A stretch of 34,141 bases of DNA from an uncultured Oscillospiraceae bacterium (GTDB taxonomy: Bacteria > Bacillota > Clostridia > Oscillospirales > Acutalibacteraceae). The notes under the pieces were generated by a model. That model was given only the letters and a program-made list of their open reading frames with translations. It made no database searches and was not told the DNA's origin. This document shows positions 8,359 to 16,880 of this stretch, piece after piece; the first letter of the stretch is position 1; each line of letters begins with the position of its first letter. Location: contig URED01000024.1 in NCBI GenBank assembly GCA_900546785.1, forward strand, positions 1 to 34,141, in the 5' to 3' direction. The position numbers and the translations under genes were made by a program.

Positions 8359-8904
8359 TTATTTGGATGTTCGGACCACACCAAAAACCATTCCTGTCAA
8401 TTTGTTTTTGCGAACCGCTTGTACAAAATTTTGAGAAACGAATATTCCGTAATAATCTTTTTTCAATCTGAACATATCATTTCCTTTAATTTGTTCTTCA
8501 TGAAAACCATAAACGGCGATTGTTTCCCATGCACATTTGCTTATGCTCAGATCTATAGCACTGTCATCAACATGATTTCTTATATGCATAGCGTATAATT
8601 TCGCACTCAGATCGGGAAAATCAGTAACATTAACAGGTATGAATACTGTACTTCCGATGGACAATTTTTCTATAACTTCTTTTGCTTTTTCAGTAACAAC
8701 CGGGATACCAATATTGCTCGAAATATAGTCTTCAATTGTAACATCGTTGCCTTTACAATTTAATTCAGCGTTAATGCAACTGCAATTAAGGTCTACATTT
8801 TCATAAATACTACGGTCATTAAAGCCGTTTTTGTAAGCATCAATTTTTAATAACAGTGGATTTTTGCACGAATAAGCATTCGCCAGCAACTTATAAAATC
8901 TCAT
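8359..8904 (-). CDS. Imm11-like (DUF1629) immunity protein, tentative
   Basis: A 181-residue protein without signal peptide or membrane segment. The second half fits the Imm11/DUF1629 pattern: AIDLSISKCAWE (about 124-135), then NDMFRLKKDYYGIFVSQNF (about 148-166), then a close of the type A-x-x-x-x-x-L-T-G-M-V-F. Members of that family are encoded next to polymorphic toxins and protect the producer. The start has only a distant GGAGA and overlaps by 14 bases an upstream frame with protein-like composition and no start codon, which resembles toxin-immunity coupling. It lies in the same orientation as the SUFU-like gene, 168 bases upstream. Identification by pattern only. Confidence 0.5.
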   Translation of the reverse strand: MRFYKLLANAYSCKNPLLLKIDAYKNGFNDRSIYENVDLNCSCINAELNCKGNDVTIEDYISSNIGIPVVTEKAKEVIEKLSIGSTVFIPVNVTDFPDLSAKLYAMHIRNHVDDSAIDLSISKCAWETIAVYGFHEEQIKGNDMFRLKKDYYGIFVSQNFVQAVRKNKLTGMVFGVVRTSK

Positions 8905-9046
8905 AAAATAATATTATTTTATCTCCAATACCTTTTTCTAAACATTTTAGGATTGTTGATGATTTTTTTAAATCAGTAAATATGTAATCTCTGCGATATT
9001 CAATACCATTGCGTTTTCGTATGGGGGTTAAATTTGAATGAAGCGT
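8891..9046 (-). pseudogene. 3' relic of an unknown gene (possible toxin C-terminus)
   Basis: Between the uppP stop and the Imm11-like start, one minus-strand frame is open for about 51 codons and ends TAA at 8893-8891. It lacks ATG, GTG and TTG. The translation is protein-like, with a charged segment RKRNGIEYRRDYIFTDLKK followed by a hydrophobic end DKIILFYEIL. The stop lies 14 bases inside the Imm11-like gene, the arrangement expected for a toxin gene followed by its immunity gene. The upstream part would have been replaced at the uppP 3' end. A relic of another immunity gene is equally possible. Confidence 0.45.
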
Positions 9047-9876
9047 TATCCCGCAATGGCGAAATAGAGGATCACGGCGGCGCCGAGGATGATCCTGTAC
9101 CAGCCGAAGACGGTGAAATCGTGCTTTTTGATATAGCTCATGAGGAATTTGATGGCAAGGATAGACACTACGAACGCGGAAACGAGCCCCACAAACAGGA
9201 TCACAATCTCCAGCGAAGTGAAATCAAAGCCGAATTTCACAAGCTTGAGCGCGCTTGCGCCGAACATGACGGGAACGGCGAGGAAGAACGTATATTCCGC
9301 GGCAATGCCCCTTGAAACGCCGATGAGCAGCGCGCCGAGGATGGTGGCGCCGCTTCTTGAGGTGCCGGGGAAGATTGCGGCTATGAGCTGGAATATACCG
9401 ATGATGAACGCCGTTTGATATGTAATATCATTGATGGAATTGATCTTCGGTTCCCTGCCCTTATTGCGCCTTTCAATGAGGATGAAAAGCACGCCGAAAA
9501 CGATGAGCGCCGCGGAAACGGTTTGCCAATTATAAAAGACGGCTTCCAGCTCGTCGTCAAAAAACACGCCCACGATCGCTGCCGGAACACAGGAAACGAT
9601 GATCTTGAGCCACATGGTAAGCGTATCCTTTTTCCAGCGCAGCTTTTTTTCCTGTATATCAAGCGGTATGAGCTTTTTGAAATACAGCACCACAACGGCA
9701 AGTATCGCGCCGAGCTGTATAACAACGAGGAACATGTTTTTAAATTCCTCAGACACATTCAGCTTCAGGAACTCATCAACAAGGATCATATGCCCCGTTG
9801 AGCTGATGGGCAGCCATTCCGTTATGCCCTCAACGATACCGAGTATAAGGGCTTTAATGATTTCTATAATATCCAT
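9046..9876 (-). CDS. uppP: Undecaprenyl-diphosphatase
   Basis: Integral membrane enzyme that dephosphorylates undecaprenyl diphosphate to recycle the lipid carrier for peptidoglycan and teichoic-acid synthesis; it also confers bacitracin tolerance in other species. The 276 residues match BacA/UppP length. The first signature has catalytic Glu16 and Glu20 in [17 protein letters not shown], and the second is PGTSRSGAT (170-178) with Arg174. Several hydrophobic segments are spread along the chain. GAAAGG lies upstream of the ATG. It is the last gene of the yfmF-uppP operon, 67 bases after folD. Two surface-polymer transferases in the neighbouring operon could use the same carrier. Confidence 0.95.
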   Translation of the reverse strand: MDIIEIIKALILGIVEGITEWLPISSTGHMILVDEFLKLNVSEEFKNMFLVVIQLGAILAVVVLYFKKLIPLDIQEKKLRWKKDTLTMWLKIIVSCVPAAIVGVFFDDELEAVFYNWQTVSAALIVFGVLFILIERRNKGREPKINSINDITYQTAFIIGIFQLIAAIFPGTSRSGATILGALLIGVSRGIAAEYTFFLAVPVMFGASALKLVKFGFDFTSLEIVILFVGLVSAFVVSILAIKFLMSYIKKHDFTVFGWYRIILGAAVILYFAIAG

Positions 9877-9943
9877 AAGATCAGGCCTTTCGCAGCAAGT
9901 TTAGCACATAAAAATCAAGATCACGCAAAAAACGTGTTAAATT

Positions 9944-10792
9944 TTACAGATCATTCTGAAGCTTTGCGGCGGTCAATGTATTTTGCATGAGCATGGATAT
10001 GGTCATAGGCCCTACGCCGCCGGGAACGGGCGTGATAAACGAGCATTTTGGCGCAACCTGTTCAAAATCCACATCGCCGCAGAGCTTGCCGTTTTCATCG
10101 CGGTTCATGCCGACGTCTATGACCAAAGCGCCGTCCTTTACCATATCCGCGGTAACGAATTTTGCCTTTCCGATCGCCGCAACAAGAATATCCGCGGTGC
10201 GTGTGATATCCTTTAAATTAACGGTCTTGGAATGGGTGATCTCCACCGTGCAGTCCGCATGCAGGAGCAGCATTGCCATCGGCTTGCCGACGATATTGCT
10301 TCTGCCGATCACAACTGCCTTTTTGCCCTTTGTTTCTACGCCGCAGGAGCGGATCAGCTCCATGATGCCGGCGGGGGTGCAGGGCAGAAAATGATAATCG
10401 CCGATCATGATCCTGCCGACGTTTACCGGGTGGAACGCATCCACGTCTTTCATAGGATCAATAAGATTGATGACCTCATTCTCATCAAGATGCGCGGGCA
10501 AGGGAAGCTGGCAGAGTATGCCGTTTATATCCTTTCTTTCATTGAGCTCGCGCACAAGATTATTGAGCTCCTGCTGCGTGGTGCTGGAGGGCAGAGCGTA
10601 TTTTTCGCTGTAGAAGCCCACTTCGGCGCACGCTTTTTCTTTATTTCTTACATAGACCTGCGACGCCGGATCATCGCCGACGATGATGACCGCAAGGCCG
10701 GGTCTTATCCCTTTCTTTTTCAATTCTTCCGTTTCAAGCCTGACGCGCTCGCGCACGGCGGCGGAAACGGCTTTTCCGTCTATGATACGCAT
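9944..10792 (-). CDS. folD: Bifunctional methylenetetrahydrofolate dehydrogenase/cyclohydrolase
   Basis: Interconverts 5,10-methylene-, methenyl- and 10-formyl-tetrahydrofolate, linking the GlyA product to purine and formyl-Met-tRNA synthesis. From the chosen start it has 282 residues, normal for FolD. Catalytic Tyr47 and Lys51 lie in SQVYVRNKEKAC; the NAD(P) fold shows VVIGRSNIVGKPMA, and PGGVGPMTISMLMQNT marks the C-terminus. An open frame extends nine codons upstream to 10819, but AAGGAG lies inside that extension, 11 bases before the ATG at 10792 (MRIIDGKAVS), where family members begin. It follows lgt closely in the operon. Confidence 0.95.
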   Translation of the reverse strand: MRIIDGKAVSAAVRERVRLETEELKKKGIRPGLAVIIVGDDPASQVYVRNKEKACAEVGFYSEKYALPSSTTQQELNNLVRELNERKDINGILCQLPLPAHLDENEVINLIDPMKDVDAFHPVNVGRIMIGDYHFLPCTPAGIMELIRSCGVETKGKKAVVIGRSNIVGKPMAMLLLHADCTVEITHSKTVNLKDITRTADILVAAIGKAKFVTADMVKDGALVIDVGMNRDENGKLCGDVDFEQVAPKCSFITPVPGGVGPMTISMLMQNTLTAAKLQNDL

Positions 10793-10834
10793 ATTTACTA
10801 TTTTCTCCTTTTCTGCCATTCGTTTTCAAACCGA

Positions 10835-11830
10835 TCATTTGCTCACAATATTGAAAAAGAAGCCATTATCCTCTGATCTTCTGCAATGTGAATAAGTATA
10901 TTCCTGCGCCACGGGGCAATACACGGGCGCAAGCGGCGGCGGATCTATCAGATATTTTCTTGCAAGGGTGCCCTTTTTCAGCTTTCTCAGCATCACGATA
11001 AGCAGCGCCGTGAACGCCGCAATGATGACCGCTGAAAGAAGCTGACTTACGCGGATCGTTGTTGAACCGATATAAAGGCTGTCCGTCCTAAGACCCTCTA
11101 CGACCATTCTTTCAAGCCCGTAGCCGATGCCGTAGAGCAAAAAGATCTCTCCCTTAAACTTTCTTCTTTTCTTAACGAAGAAATGGAGGATCAGAAACAG
11201 CGCGATGCACCAAACGCTTTCGTAAAGGAATGTTGGGTGAACGGCAACATTGGGATCCACCTCCATGCCCTTTTGCAGCAGATCCGCCTGATTTGCGGCA
11301 AGCTCATCACGTATCTTGGTTGACCACATGCGGAAAAGCGCCGTTTCCGTATTCGTGCCGAAAGCCTCCTGATTAAAGAAATTGCCCCAGCGGCCTATGC
11401 CCTGCCCTATAAGCAGGCCGAGCGCGCCCACATCCAGCAGATTGGCAAAATCGATCTTGCCGATCTTGGCGCCGATCCAGCCGCCGATCAGCGCGCCTAT
11501 GATGCCGCCGTATATGGCGATGCCGCCGTGCCAGATGGCGATGATCTCGCCGGGATTCTGCGAAAAATAATCCCATTCAAACGCTACATAATAGAGCCGC
11601 GCGCCGACTATGCCGAACAGCGTGCCCCAGATCAGAACATCCGTCATGCCGTCAAGGCCCATTTTCCATTTATATGCGGTGCGCCCGCCGTAAAGCACGG
11701 CAAGCGCAAACCCGAATGCAATTATGATGCCGTACCAATGCACTTCATAGCTGCCGATCGTAAATGCGACGGACGGAATATTGAAGCTGACTCCAAGCCC
11801 GTCAAAAAACACCTCTGTATAATTGCTCAT
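10835..11830 (-). CDS. lgt: Phosphatidylglycerol--prolipoprotein diacylglyceryl transferase
   Basis: Membrane enzyme that moves diacylglycerol from phosphatidylglycerol to the lipobox cysteine of prolipoproteins, the first step of lipoprotein maturation. Family marks are HGGIAIYGG (101-109) and the Lgt signature GQGIGRWGNFFNQEAFG (142-158) with Arg147 and Asn150. Multiple membrane segments lie between residue 30 and 285. The 331 residues include a C-terminal extension of about 40 residues, Pro-rich then polar, beyond the usual final helix. GGAGAA lies seven bases before the ATG. The gene sits between yfmH and folD in a tight same-strand operon. Confidence 0.96.
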   Translation of the reverse strand: MSNYTEVFFDGLGVSFNIPSVAFTIGSYEVHWYGIIIAFGFALAVLYGGRTAYKWKMGLDGMTDVLIWGTLFGIVGARLYYVAFEWDYFSQNPGEIIAIWHGGIAIYGGIIGALIGGWIGAKIGKIDFANLLDVGALGLLIGQGIGRWGNFFNQEAFGTNTETALFRMWSTKIRDELAANQADLLQKGMEVDPNVAVHPTFLYESVWCIALFLILHFFVKKRRKFKGEIFLLYGIGYGLERMVVEGLRTDSLYIGSTTIRVSQLLSAVIIAAFTALLIVMLRKLKKGTLARKYLIDPPPLAPVYCPVAQEYTYSHCRRSEDNGFFFNIVSK

Positions 11831-11856
11831 ATCAAATTCTCCGTTAGCCTGCGCCG

Positions 11857-13122
11857 TTATCCCGCCGTTACAACGGAAAGGGCGCTGTATCTTTCATCCA
11901 GCTTTTCCGAAAGCAGTTTTTCTATATCTTCCTTTTTAACGTTTTTGTAGATCTCAAGCGCGTCAAACAGGCCGTAACCCGAAAAGTAACTTTCTATAAC
12001 GGAATTGGCAACTTCGTCCGTATCGTTATACGACATGATCTCGCGCCCGTAAAGGCTTCTTCTTGCCGCCTCAAAAGCAGCGTCTGAGATACCGTTTTCA
12101 CGAAGCTTCCTTACCTGCGCCTTGATTGCGTCTGCAACGGCGTTAGGATCTTTGCTTTCGCCGTCAAAAATAACCGCCTCATAGCCGTGGCCTATAAAAT
12201 ATTCCTTTGAAAGATCCGAATCTATAAGCCCCTGTTCAAACAAAGAAACATAAAGCTCCGAGGTATTGCCGGCAAGCACTTCAAGCAGGATCTCCATCTC
12301 AACGATCTCACGAATGGAGCGAACCGGCGTTTTGCATGCCTCCTTGTAGCCGAAGGAAAAGACGGGAACGCTTACGGCAAGGTGGTATTCCTCAAAGTTC
12401 TTTACGATCTCCCTATGTTCCTCTTCAAACACGCGCTCTATCTTGATATCCGGCGCTTTTTGCAGCATCTCATCGCATATCTTTACGACCTGCTCCGGCT
12501 GCACGTTGCCGACAACGGCAAGCGCCATGTTATTCAGATTATAGAAAGTGTTGTAGCAATCGTAAAGGAGCTTGTCCGTTATTTCGGATATAGATTCAAC
12601 CGTGCCGGCAATATCTATCCTTACGGGGTGATTTTTATAAAGGCAGCGCAGCAGGTTGAATGTGCTCATCCAGCCGGGGACGTCATAATACATCGTGATC
12701 TCCTGCCCGATGATGCCCTGCTCCTTTTCAACCGTTTCTTTTGTGAAATACGGGTGCGTTACAAAATCAAGGAGTATCCGTAAGCTGTCCTCAAACCGAT
12801 CTGAACACTGAAACAGATAGCAGGTCTTATCAAACGAGGTATAGGCGTTCGCGGACGCACCGGTCTCTGCATATCGTGTAAACGCATCCAGATCCTCGCT
12901 CTCAAAGAGCTTGTGTTCCAAAAAGTGCGCTATGCCCTCCGGCACGCGGGTAAAATCCGCCTGATCGCTGCGCTTAAAGCAGGTGTCTATAGAACCGTAT
13001 TTCGTGCCGATAACGGCATAGGCGGATTTATAATTTTCTTTGGGCATTACGAATATCTTGAGCCCTGAGCTATGGTCTATCTCATAAAGGTGTTCTCTTA
13101 ATTCCTTTGATTCGTGTATCAT
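11857..13122 (-). CDS. yfmH: M16-family metallopeptidase, YfmH type
   Basis: A 421-residue member of peptidase family M16, the group annotated as EF-P 5-aminopentanol modification-associated YfmH. The inverted zinc motif HFLEH is present at residues 66-70 within GIAHFLEHKLFE, and the downstream helper acidic segment GIIGQEITMYYD follows as expected, so it is probably the catalytic half of a pair with YfmF. An in-frame GTG lies one codon upstream, but AAGGAGG seven bases before the ATG decides for 13122. The ATG shares one base with the upstream stop (TGATG), which argues for coupled expression of both subunits. Substrate unknown. Confidence 0.9.
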   Translation of the reverse strand: MIHESKELREHLYEIDHSSGLKIFVMPKENYKSAYAVIGTKYGSIDTCFKRSDQADFTRVPEGIAHFLEHKLFESEDLDAFTRYAETGASANAYTSFDKTCYLFQCSDRFEDSLRILLDFVTHPYFTKETVEKEQGIIGQEITMYYDVPGWMSTFNLLRCLYKNHPVRIDIAGTVESISEITDKLLYDCYNTFYNLNNMALAVVGNVQPEQVVKICDEMLQKAPDIKIERVFEEEHREIVKNFEEYHLAVSVPVFSFGYKEACKTPVRSIREIVEMEILLEVLAGNTSELYVSLFEQGLIDSDLSKEYFIGHGYEAVIFDGESKDPNAVADAIKAQVRKLRENGISDAAFEAARRSLYGREIMSYNDTDEVANSVIESYFSGYGLFDALEIYKNVKKEDIEKLLSEKLDERYSALSVVTAG

Positions 13123-14402
13123 CACTCACCCTCCTTTTCGGAAACAAGCCTGTAGACCGTATCAAGCGACACGGTCTTGGCAAGCGCAATGATCTGATCC
13201 TTTGTTACGGCGTTATTGCGCTTTGCGCTCTCTGCCGGGGAGCAGTAATTCCCCTCCGGGCTTTGGACGCCGTACCACGCCTCCGTAGTTTCCGGAGAGT
13301 CATAAACGGAATCCAATGCGTCGTTCAACGCCGTTTTGGAGGAGTTGAACTCATAATCAAAATTGCCTTTTTTTATCTCTTCAAGCTGATTCAATATCTC
13401 CCGCTCAGCCTTTTGCATATTTTCCTCTTCACAGCCGCTTTGAACAAACAAGCAGCTTTTTTGGCGGACGGACACGGCCGAGCAATAATAGCAAAGGCTC
13501 ATCTTTTCACGCACATTTGCAAACAGCTTGGAATACGGGCCGCCGCCGAAAATATCCGCGAACGAGCGCAGGACCGCCGCCTGCTGCATATCTGCGGGAT
13601 CCGCATCAACGGCAAAGCCCATAACGAGCTTGCCCTGGCGCACCTGCTGCCTTTCCGTTTCCCGTTTAACGGCACCTGCGGTATGCGCTTTTGGCAGGGG
13701 CATGGGCTGATAAGCTCTTTTTATGCCTGCCAGCTTTTCGGAAAGCATATTTGCTATCTCCTGCCCGTTTGCGCTTCCGACGAGGGAAACGACGATTTTG
13801 GAGGTTTCAAGCAGTCTGCGCCATGCTGACGCGGCACCGGCAGCGGTGATCGCCTGCACCTGCTCCTTTGTGCCGTATCTGTTTACGGCAAAAGGCTCGC
13901 CGGAAAACATGATCTCCTGCGCGCGTTTCAGGGCATACGTTCTTTTTTCGTTATCCTCGCTTTCGATCTTTTGAATCAAAGCGCGTTTTTCCATTTCAAC
14001 ATTTTCTTTCGGGAACACACCGTTTTCATCAAGCAGCGGTTCAAAGACCATGGAAAGCAAAAGCTTTACACAATCTGCCGTGATCTTTTCACCGTCCAGC
14101 GAAAAGCGGTCGTCCAGGCAGGTCACGCCTATTTTAAGCTGCTGCGCCTCGCCGGTTTTTAACGAAGACGCAAGCACTTTTGCCCCGTAAAGATAAGCCA
14201 GCCTTTCGTTTAATTTGTTTATTGCAGGGTACGCGGCGCAGGTTCGTGAAAGCACAAACGGCACCGCAGCGTTTACAGCCGCGTTTTCAGACGACAGCGG
14301 CGTAATAAGCGTTATCGCTATCTCATTGGTCTTGAAGCGGTCGGCAGGCACGGAAACGACCTCTGCACCCGGCGCTGCAACGTAAATCTTAAAATCTTCC
14401 AT
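13122..14402 (-). CDS. yfmF: M16-like non-catalytic subunit, YfmF type
   Basis: A 426-residue M16 homologue encoded just before yfmH. At the place of the zinc site it reads NAAVPFVLSRTCAAYP, so the HxxEH motif is absent and the protein is predicted to be inactive on its own. The pairing of active and inactive M16 subunits is well known for this family. The protein retains the second M16 domain, with GGGPYSKLFANVREKMSLCY typical of the substrate-binding glycine-rich/RxY region. GGAGG six bases before the ATG at 14402 decides the start over a TTG five codons earlier. It is the first gene of the yfmF-yfmH-lgt-folD-uppP operon. Confidence 0.87.
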   Translation of the reverse strand: MEDFKIYVAAPGAEVVSVPADRFKTNEIAITLITPLSSENAAVNAAVPFVLSRTCAAYPAINKLNERLAYLYGAKVLASSLKTGEAQQLKIGVTCLDDRFSLDGEKITADCVKLLLSMVFEPLLDENGVFPKENVEMEKRALIQKIESEDNEKRTYALKRAQEIMFSGEPFAVNRYGTKEQVQAITAAGAASAWRRLLETSKIVVSLVGSANGQEIANMLSEKLAGIKRAYQPMPLPKAHTAGAVKRETERQQVRQGKLVMGFAVDADPADMQQAAVLRSFADIFGGGPYSKLFANVREKMSLCYYCSAVSVRQKSCLFVQSGCEEENMQKAEREILNQLEEIKKGNFDYEFNSSKTALNDALDSVYDSPETTEAWYGVQSPEGNYCSPAESAKRNNAVTKDQIIALAKTVSLDTVYRLVSEKEGE

Positions 14403-14495
14403 TTTAAACCTCCGCAAATGCGTATTAACTTATATATAATAGCATAATACTACGATTATTTCCATATTTTATTTAATTAACAATTTTTGAACACC

Positions 14496-14765
14496 TTAAA
14501 ACAGCAGATAAAGCAGGGCAAGCAGAAGTTTATCGTCTGTTTTGCCCTGCGAAAGTAATATCAGAATGATAAGCAGTATAAAGGTTGAATCCTGCCCCGT
14601 GCCCTCGTCCGATTCCTCGCAGGCATCGTCCCGGCGCTGCGCGGGCTGCGGCGCATATGCGGCACGGTTGCCGCCGGTATTTTCGCCTACGCCTCCCGGA
14701 GGCTGAGCATCACGCCCACCGCCGTCACTGCCGCGTTCAACGTAGGACGACGCCCTTTCGTGCAT
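14496..14765 (-). CDS. Small hypothetical protein with hydrophobic C-terminus
   Basis: An 89-residue protein: a polar, Gly/Pro/Arg-rich first half and a hydrophobic end (FILLIILILLSQG, then KLLLALLYLLF) that could be one or two membrane segments. The organisation resembles small proteins of unknown function in Clostridia. The ATG at 14765 has a weak ribosome site. The same frame stays open for 18 further codons upstream and reads TPQFSHSDIEEAKKRVRE, an amphipathic helix that looks real. The only start there would be ACG (14819), immediately after the preceding stop and 10 bases after AAGGA. The N-terminus is therefore uncertain. It follows two other small genes on the same strand. Confidence 0.6.
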   Translation of the reverse strand: MHERASSYVERGSDGGGRDAQPPGGVGENTGGNRAAYAPQPAQRRDDACEESDEGTGQDSTFILLIILILLSQGKTDDKLLLALLYLLF

Positions 14766-14819
14766 CTCTCTTACCCTTTTTTTAGCTTCCTCGATATCCG
14801 AATGTGAAAACTGCGGCGT

Positions 14820-15197
14820 TTAAAACAGATCCTTGAGCATGGGCAGAATATCAAAAAGCCGCAGGATCTTCAGCGCCGTATCGGCTTTATTTCTGTTTTC
14901 GGGAGAGAGATGGGGCTTTAGGGCAAGGATAAGATCCGTATTTTTATTTGAGGTTGCATTCATTTTATCAAATATCTGCTTTGCACGCATCATCATCTGA
15001 AAATCCTGAACACCGAGGCCGAGCGGATTTGAATTGTTCTGAACAGGTGCGGGCGCGGACGGAGGAGCGCTGTTTTCAGACTTATCCTGCGAAGCGCCTT
15101 CCCCGCCGAGTATGGACTGCGCAACGCCCTTGAGCATATCGATATCGGACGGCGAAAGCCCCGCTATAATATCGTTTATATCGTTCAGATTTTCCAT
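14820..15197 (-). CDS. Hypothetical protein of a Clostridia-type small family
   Basis: A 125-residue soluble protein. Residues 1-30 are acidic with an amphipathic segment ending in SILGGEG; residues 35-60 are a Ser/Pro/Asn-rich linker; the C-terminal half is helical, with NTDLILALKPHLSPENRNK (83-101) followed by ADTALKILRLFDILPMLKD. The last part resembles a family of unknown function found in sporulating Clostridia (recalled, not checked). It sits 3 bases after the 83-residue gene and directly before the 89-residue gene, so the three probably form one operon. No enzyme motif or signal peptide is visible. Confidence 0.7.
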   Translation of the reverse strand: MENLNDINDIIAGLSPSDIDMLKGVAQSILGGEGASQDKSENSAPPSAPAPVQNNSNPLGLGVQDFQMMMRAKQIFDKMNATSNKNTDLILALKPHLSPENRNKADTALKILRLFDILPMLKDLF

Positions 15198-15200
15198 ATA

Positions 15201-15452
15201 TTATTCCTTTCCGAGCTTTTTTAACAGCTCCTGTGCCTCTTTGCCGGAAAGCAGTTTCTGCAGCGCTTTCTTATCTGAAAGAACGCTCTGCACTTTCTGC
15301 TGCGCCTCGGGGGACAGCTTTTTGCCAAGATATTCGTTGAGTGTTCCGCTTTCCGCAGCCGCTTTGAGGGAAGCCGCGTCAACGCCGGCGCTTTTTCCGG
15401 AGCTTTTGAGCATCTGATTTAATTCTTTTTCACCGAATTTTTTGTTATTCAT
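15201..15452 (-). CDS. Small helical hypothetical protein
   Basis: An 83-residue, lysine-rich, cysteine-free protein predicted to be almost entirely helical. Segments such as GEKELNQMLKSSG and LSDKKALQKLLSGKEAQELL are amphipathic. The ATG at 15452 was chosen because GGTGA lies five bases upstream; a GTG three codons earlier is possible. It is the first of three small minus-strand genes. Its start codon overlaps the -35 region of the divergent phosphoesterase promoter, so the two directions may compete. Function unknown. Confidence 0.65.
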   Translation of the reverse strand: MNNKKFGEKELNQMLKSSGKSAGVDAASLKAAAESGTLNEYLGKKLSPEAQQKVQSVLSDKKALQKLLSGKEAQELLKKLGKE

Positions 15453-15480
15453 TGTAATCACCCGCTAAAATCAGTATAAT
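15452..15480 (+). promoter_or_regulatory. Promoter of the phosphoesterase gene
   Basis: TTGTAA (15452-15457) and a consensus TATAAT (15475-15480) are separated by 17 bases. The -35 box overlaps the start codon region of the divergent 83-residue gene. Confidence 0.85.
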
Positions 15481-15511
15481 AATGTGTATGAGACTTTAAG
15501 GAGAGATATGA

Positions 15512-15982
15512 ATGAGAATGATCGTCACATCTGACAGCCACGGCAGACGCGGCGCGCTGTTTGACATCGTTGAAAAGCATATTGAAGAGGCTGCGCTGTT
15601 CGTCAATCTGGGCGACTGCAATTCCGGCAGAGATCTGGAAGACGTTGAAGCGTATTACGGCAGCAGGCTGAACCTGATCTGTGTAAGCGGGAACTGTGAT
15701 TTTTCCGGCGAAGCGCCTGACGAGCAGATCATAAATTTCGACGGCAAAAAAGTGCTTTTATGCCACGGGCACACATACGGTGTTAAGCACGGGCTTTTTG
15801 ATTACCGGGAAAAGGCAATAAAAGAAGGCGCGGATATTGCCCTTTACGGCCACACCCACACCCCGTGCGTGAATTACATGAACGGTATTTACTTTTTCAA
15901 CCCCGGCGCCGTTCTCAACGGCGAATACGGAATAGCCGATATTACCGATTCCGGGATCATGTGCATAAACGCGAAGATATAA
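15512..15982 (+). CDS. Metallophosphoesterase, YfcE family
   Basis: A 156-residue calcineurin-like phosphodiesterase. All metal-binding blocks are present in order: SDSHG (7-11), GDC (34-36), GNCD (60-63), CHGHTYG (84-90) and GHTHTP (113-118). Such YfcE/MJ0936-type enzymes hydrolyse phosphodiester model substrates with manganese; the physiological substrate is unknown. AAGGAGAG precedes the ATG by 6 bases and a near-consensus promoter lies just upstream, so it is its own transcription unit. It converges with tcdA, leaving only 3 bases between the stop codons, with no terminator in the gap. Confidence 0.92.
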   Translation: MRMIVTSDSHGRRGALFDIVEKHIEEAALFVNLGDCNSGRDLEDVEAYYGSRLNLICVSGNCDFSGEAPDEQIINFDGKKVLLCHGHTYGVKHGLFDYREKAIKEGADIALYGHTHTPCVNYMNGIYFFNPGAVLNGEYGIADITDSGIMCINAKI

Positions 15983-15985
15983 GGA

Positions 15986-16714
15986 TTATTCCCCGCCGCG
16001 AAGCCCTGTAATATCCGCAAAGACCTCCGCTGCGATCAAAAGACCTGCGGCGGCGGGGACGAACGCTGTGCTGCCCGGAACGGAATGCTTGCCCGGCGGC
16101 AACGCACCTTCAAGCTTTGAAAGGTCCACGCTTACGGGTTTTTCTTTAGAGTAAACAACCTTGAGCGCGCTTACGCCGGCTTTTCTGAGAACGCCGCGCA
16201 TAACGCGCGCCAGCGGACAAACAGAGGTCTTATAAATATCCGTGACCTGCAAAAGATCCGGCCGCAGCTTATTGCCTGTGCCCATAGAGCTTATGACGGG
16301 AACGCCCGCCGCCTGCGCGCGCGTGATAATCAGTGTTTTCGCCGAAACGGTATCCACCGCGTCCACTACATAATCATAATCCGAAAGATCGAGCATATCC
16401 GCCGTTTCCTGCGAATAGAATAGATTATGCGTAAAAATTCTGGCATCGGGGTTTATGCTGAGGGCTCTTTCCTTTGCCGCTTCAACCTTCGGCATGCCAA
16501 GCGTATCCTTTACCGCGATGATCTGGCGGTTCAGGTTTGATTCGCTTACGGTATCAGCGTCTATAAGATCCAGCGCACCTACGCCGCTTCTTACAAGCGC
16601 CTCCACCGTATAACCGCCAACGCCGCCTATGCCGAACACGGCAACACGGCTGTTTTTCAGCTTTTCAAGCGCTTCTTTGCCGGCAACGAGTTCGGTTCTT
16701 GCAAAAATGTTCAT
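15986..16714 (-). CDS. tcdA: tRNA threonylcarbamoyladenosine dehydratase
   Basis: A 242-residue E1-like enzyme that uses ATP to cyclise t6A at position 37 of ANN-decoding tRNAs to ct6A. The nucleotide loop GIGGVGG is at 28-34, followed by DLIDADTVSESNLNRQ (49-64), the arginine/asparagine block typical of ThiF/MoeB/TcdA. The sequence VDAVDTVSAKTLI (about 116-128) carries the second conserved aspartate. The length and start, just before FARTELVAGKEALEKL, match TcdA rather than ThiF or MoeB. No ThiS or MoaD partner is nearby. It is transcribed towards the phosphoesterase gene and divergently from cysK. Confidence 0.93.
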   Translation of the reverse strand: MNIFARTELVAGKEALEKLKNSRVAVFGIGGVGGYTVEALVRSGVGALDLIDADTVSESNLNRQIIAVKDTLGMPKVEAAKERALSINPDARIFTHNLFYSQETADMLDLSDYDYVVDAVDTVSAKTLIITRAQAAGVPVISSMGTGNKLRPDLLQVTDIYKTSVCPLARVMRGVLRKAGVSALKVVYSKEKPVSVDLSKLEGALPPGKHSVPGSTAFVPAAAGLLIAAEVFADITGLRGGE

Positions 16715-16793
16715 AAAATCATTCCAATAACAGTTATTTTCAAGCTAAATTGTAGCACAAATGCGTTCAAAATACCACAAATAAATCAATTTC

Positions 16794-16822
16794 TTGAAAA
16801 CGCGGGGCAACGGTGGTATTAT
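16794..16822 (+). promoter_or_regulatory. Promoter of cysK
   Basis: TTGAAA (16794-16799) and TATTAT (16817-16822) with a 17-base GC-rich spacer. It lies about 60 bases before the ATG. No S-box or T-box structure was recognised in the short leader. Confidence 0.85.
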
Positions 16823-16880
16823 ATTACGGTAACATAACATTGGTAAATTTATACATTCTGTTTAAAGAGAGGATATAACA

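Noticed and set aside
9877..9943. Terminator between folD and uppP
   Set aside because: Only a weak CACG/CGTG stem without a clean T-run; the genes are more likely cotranscribed.
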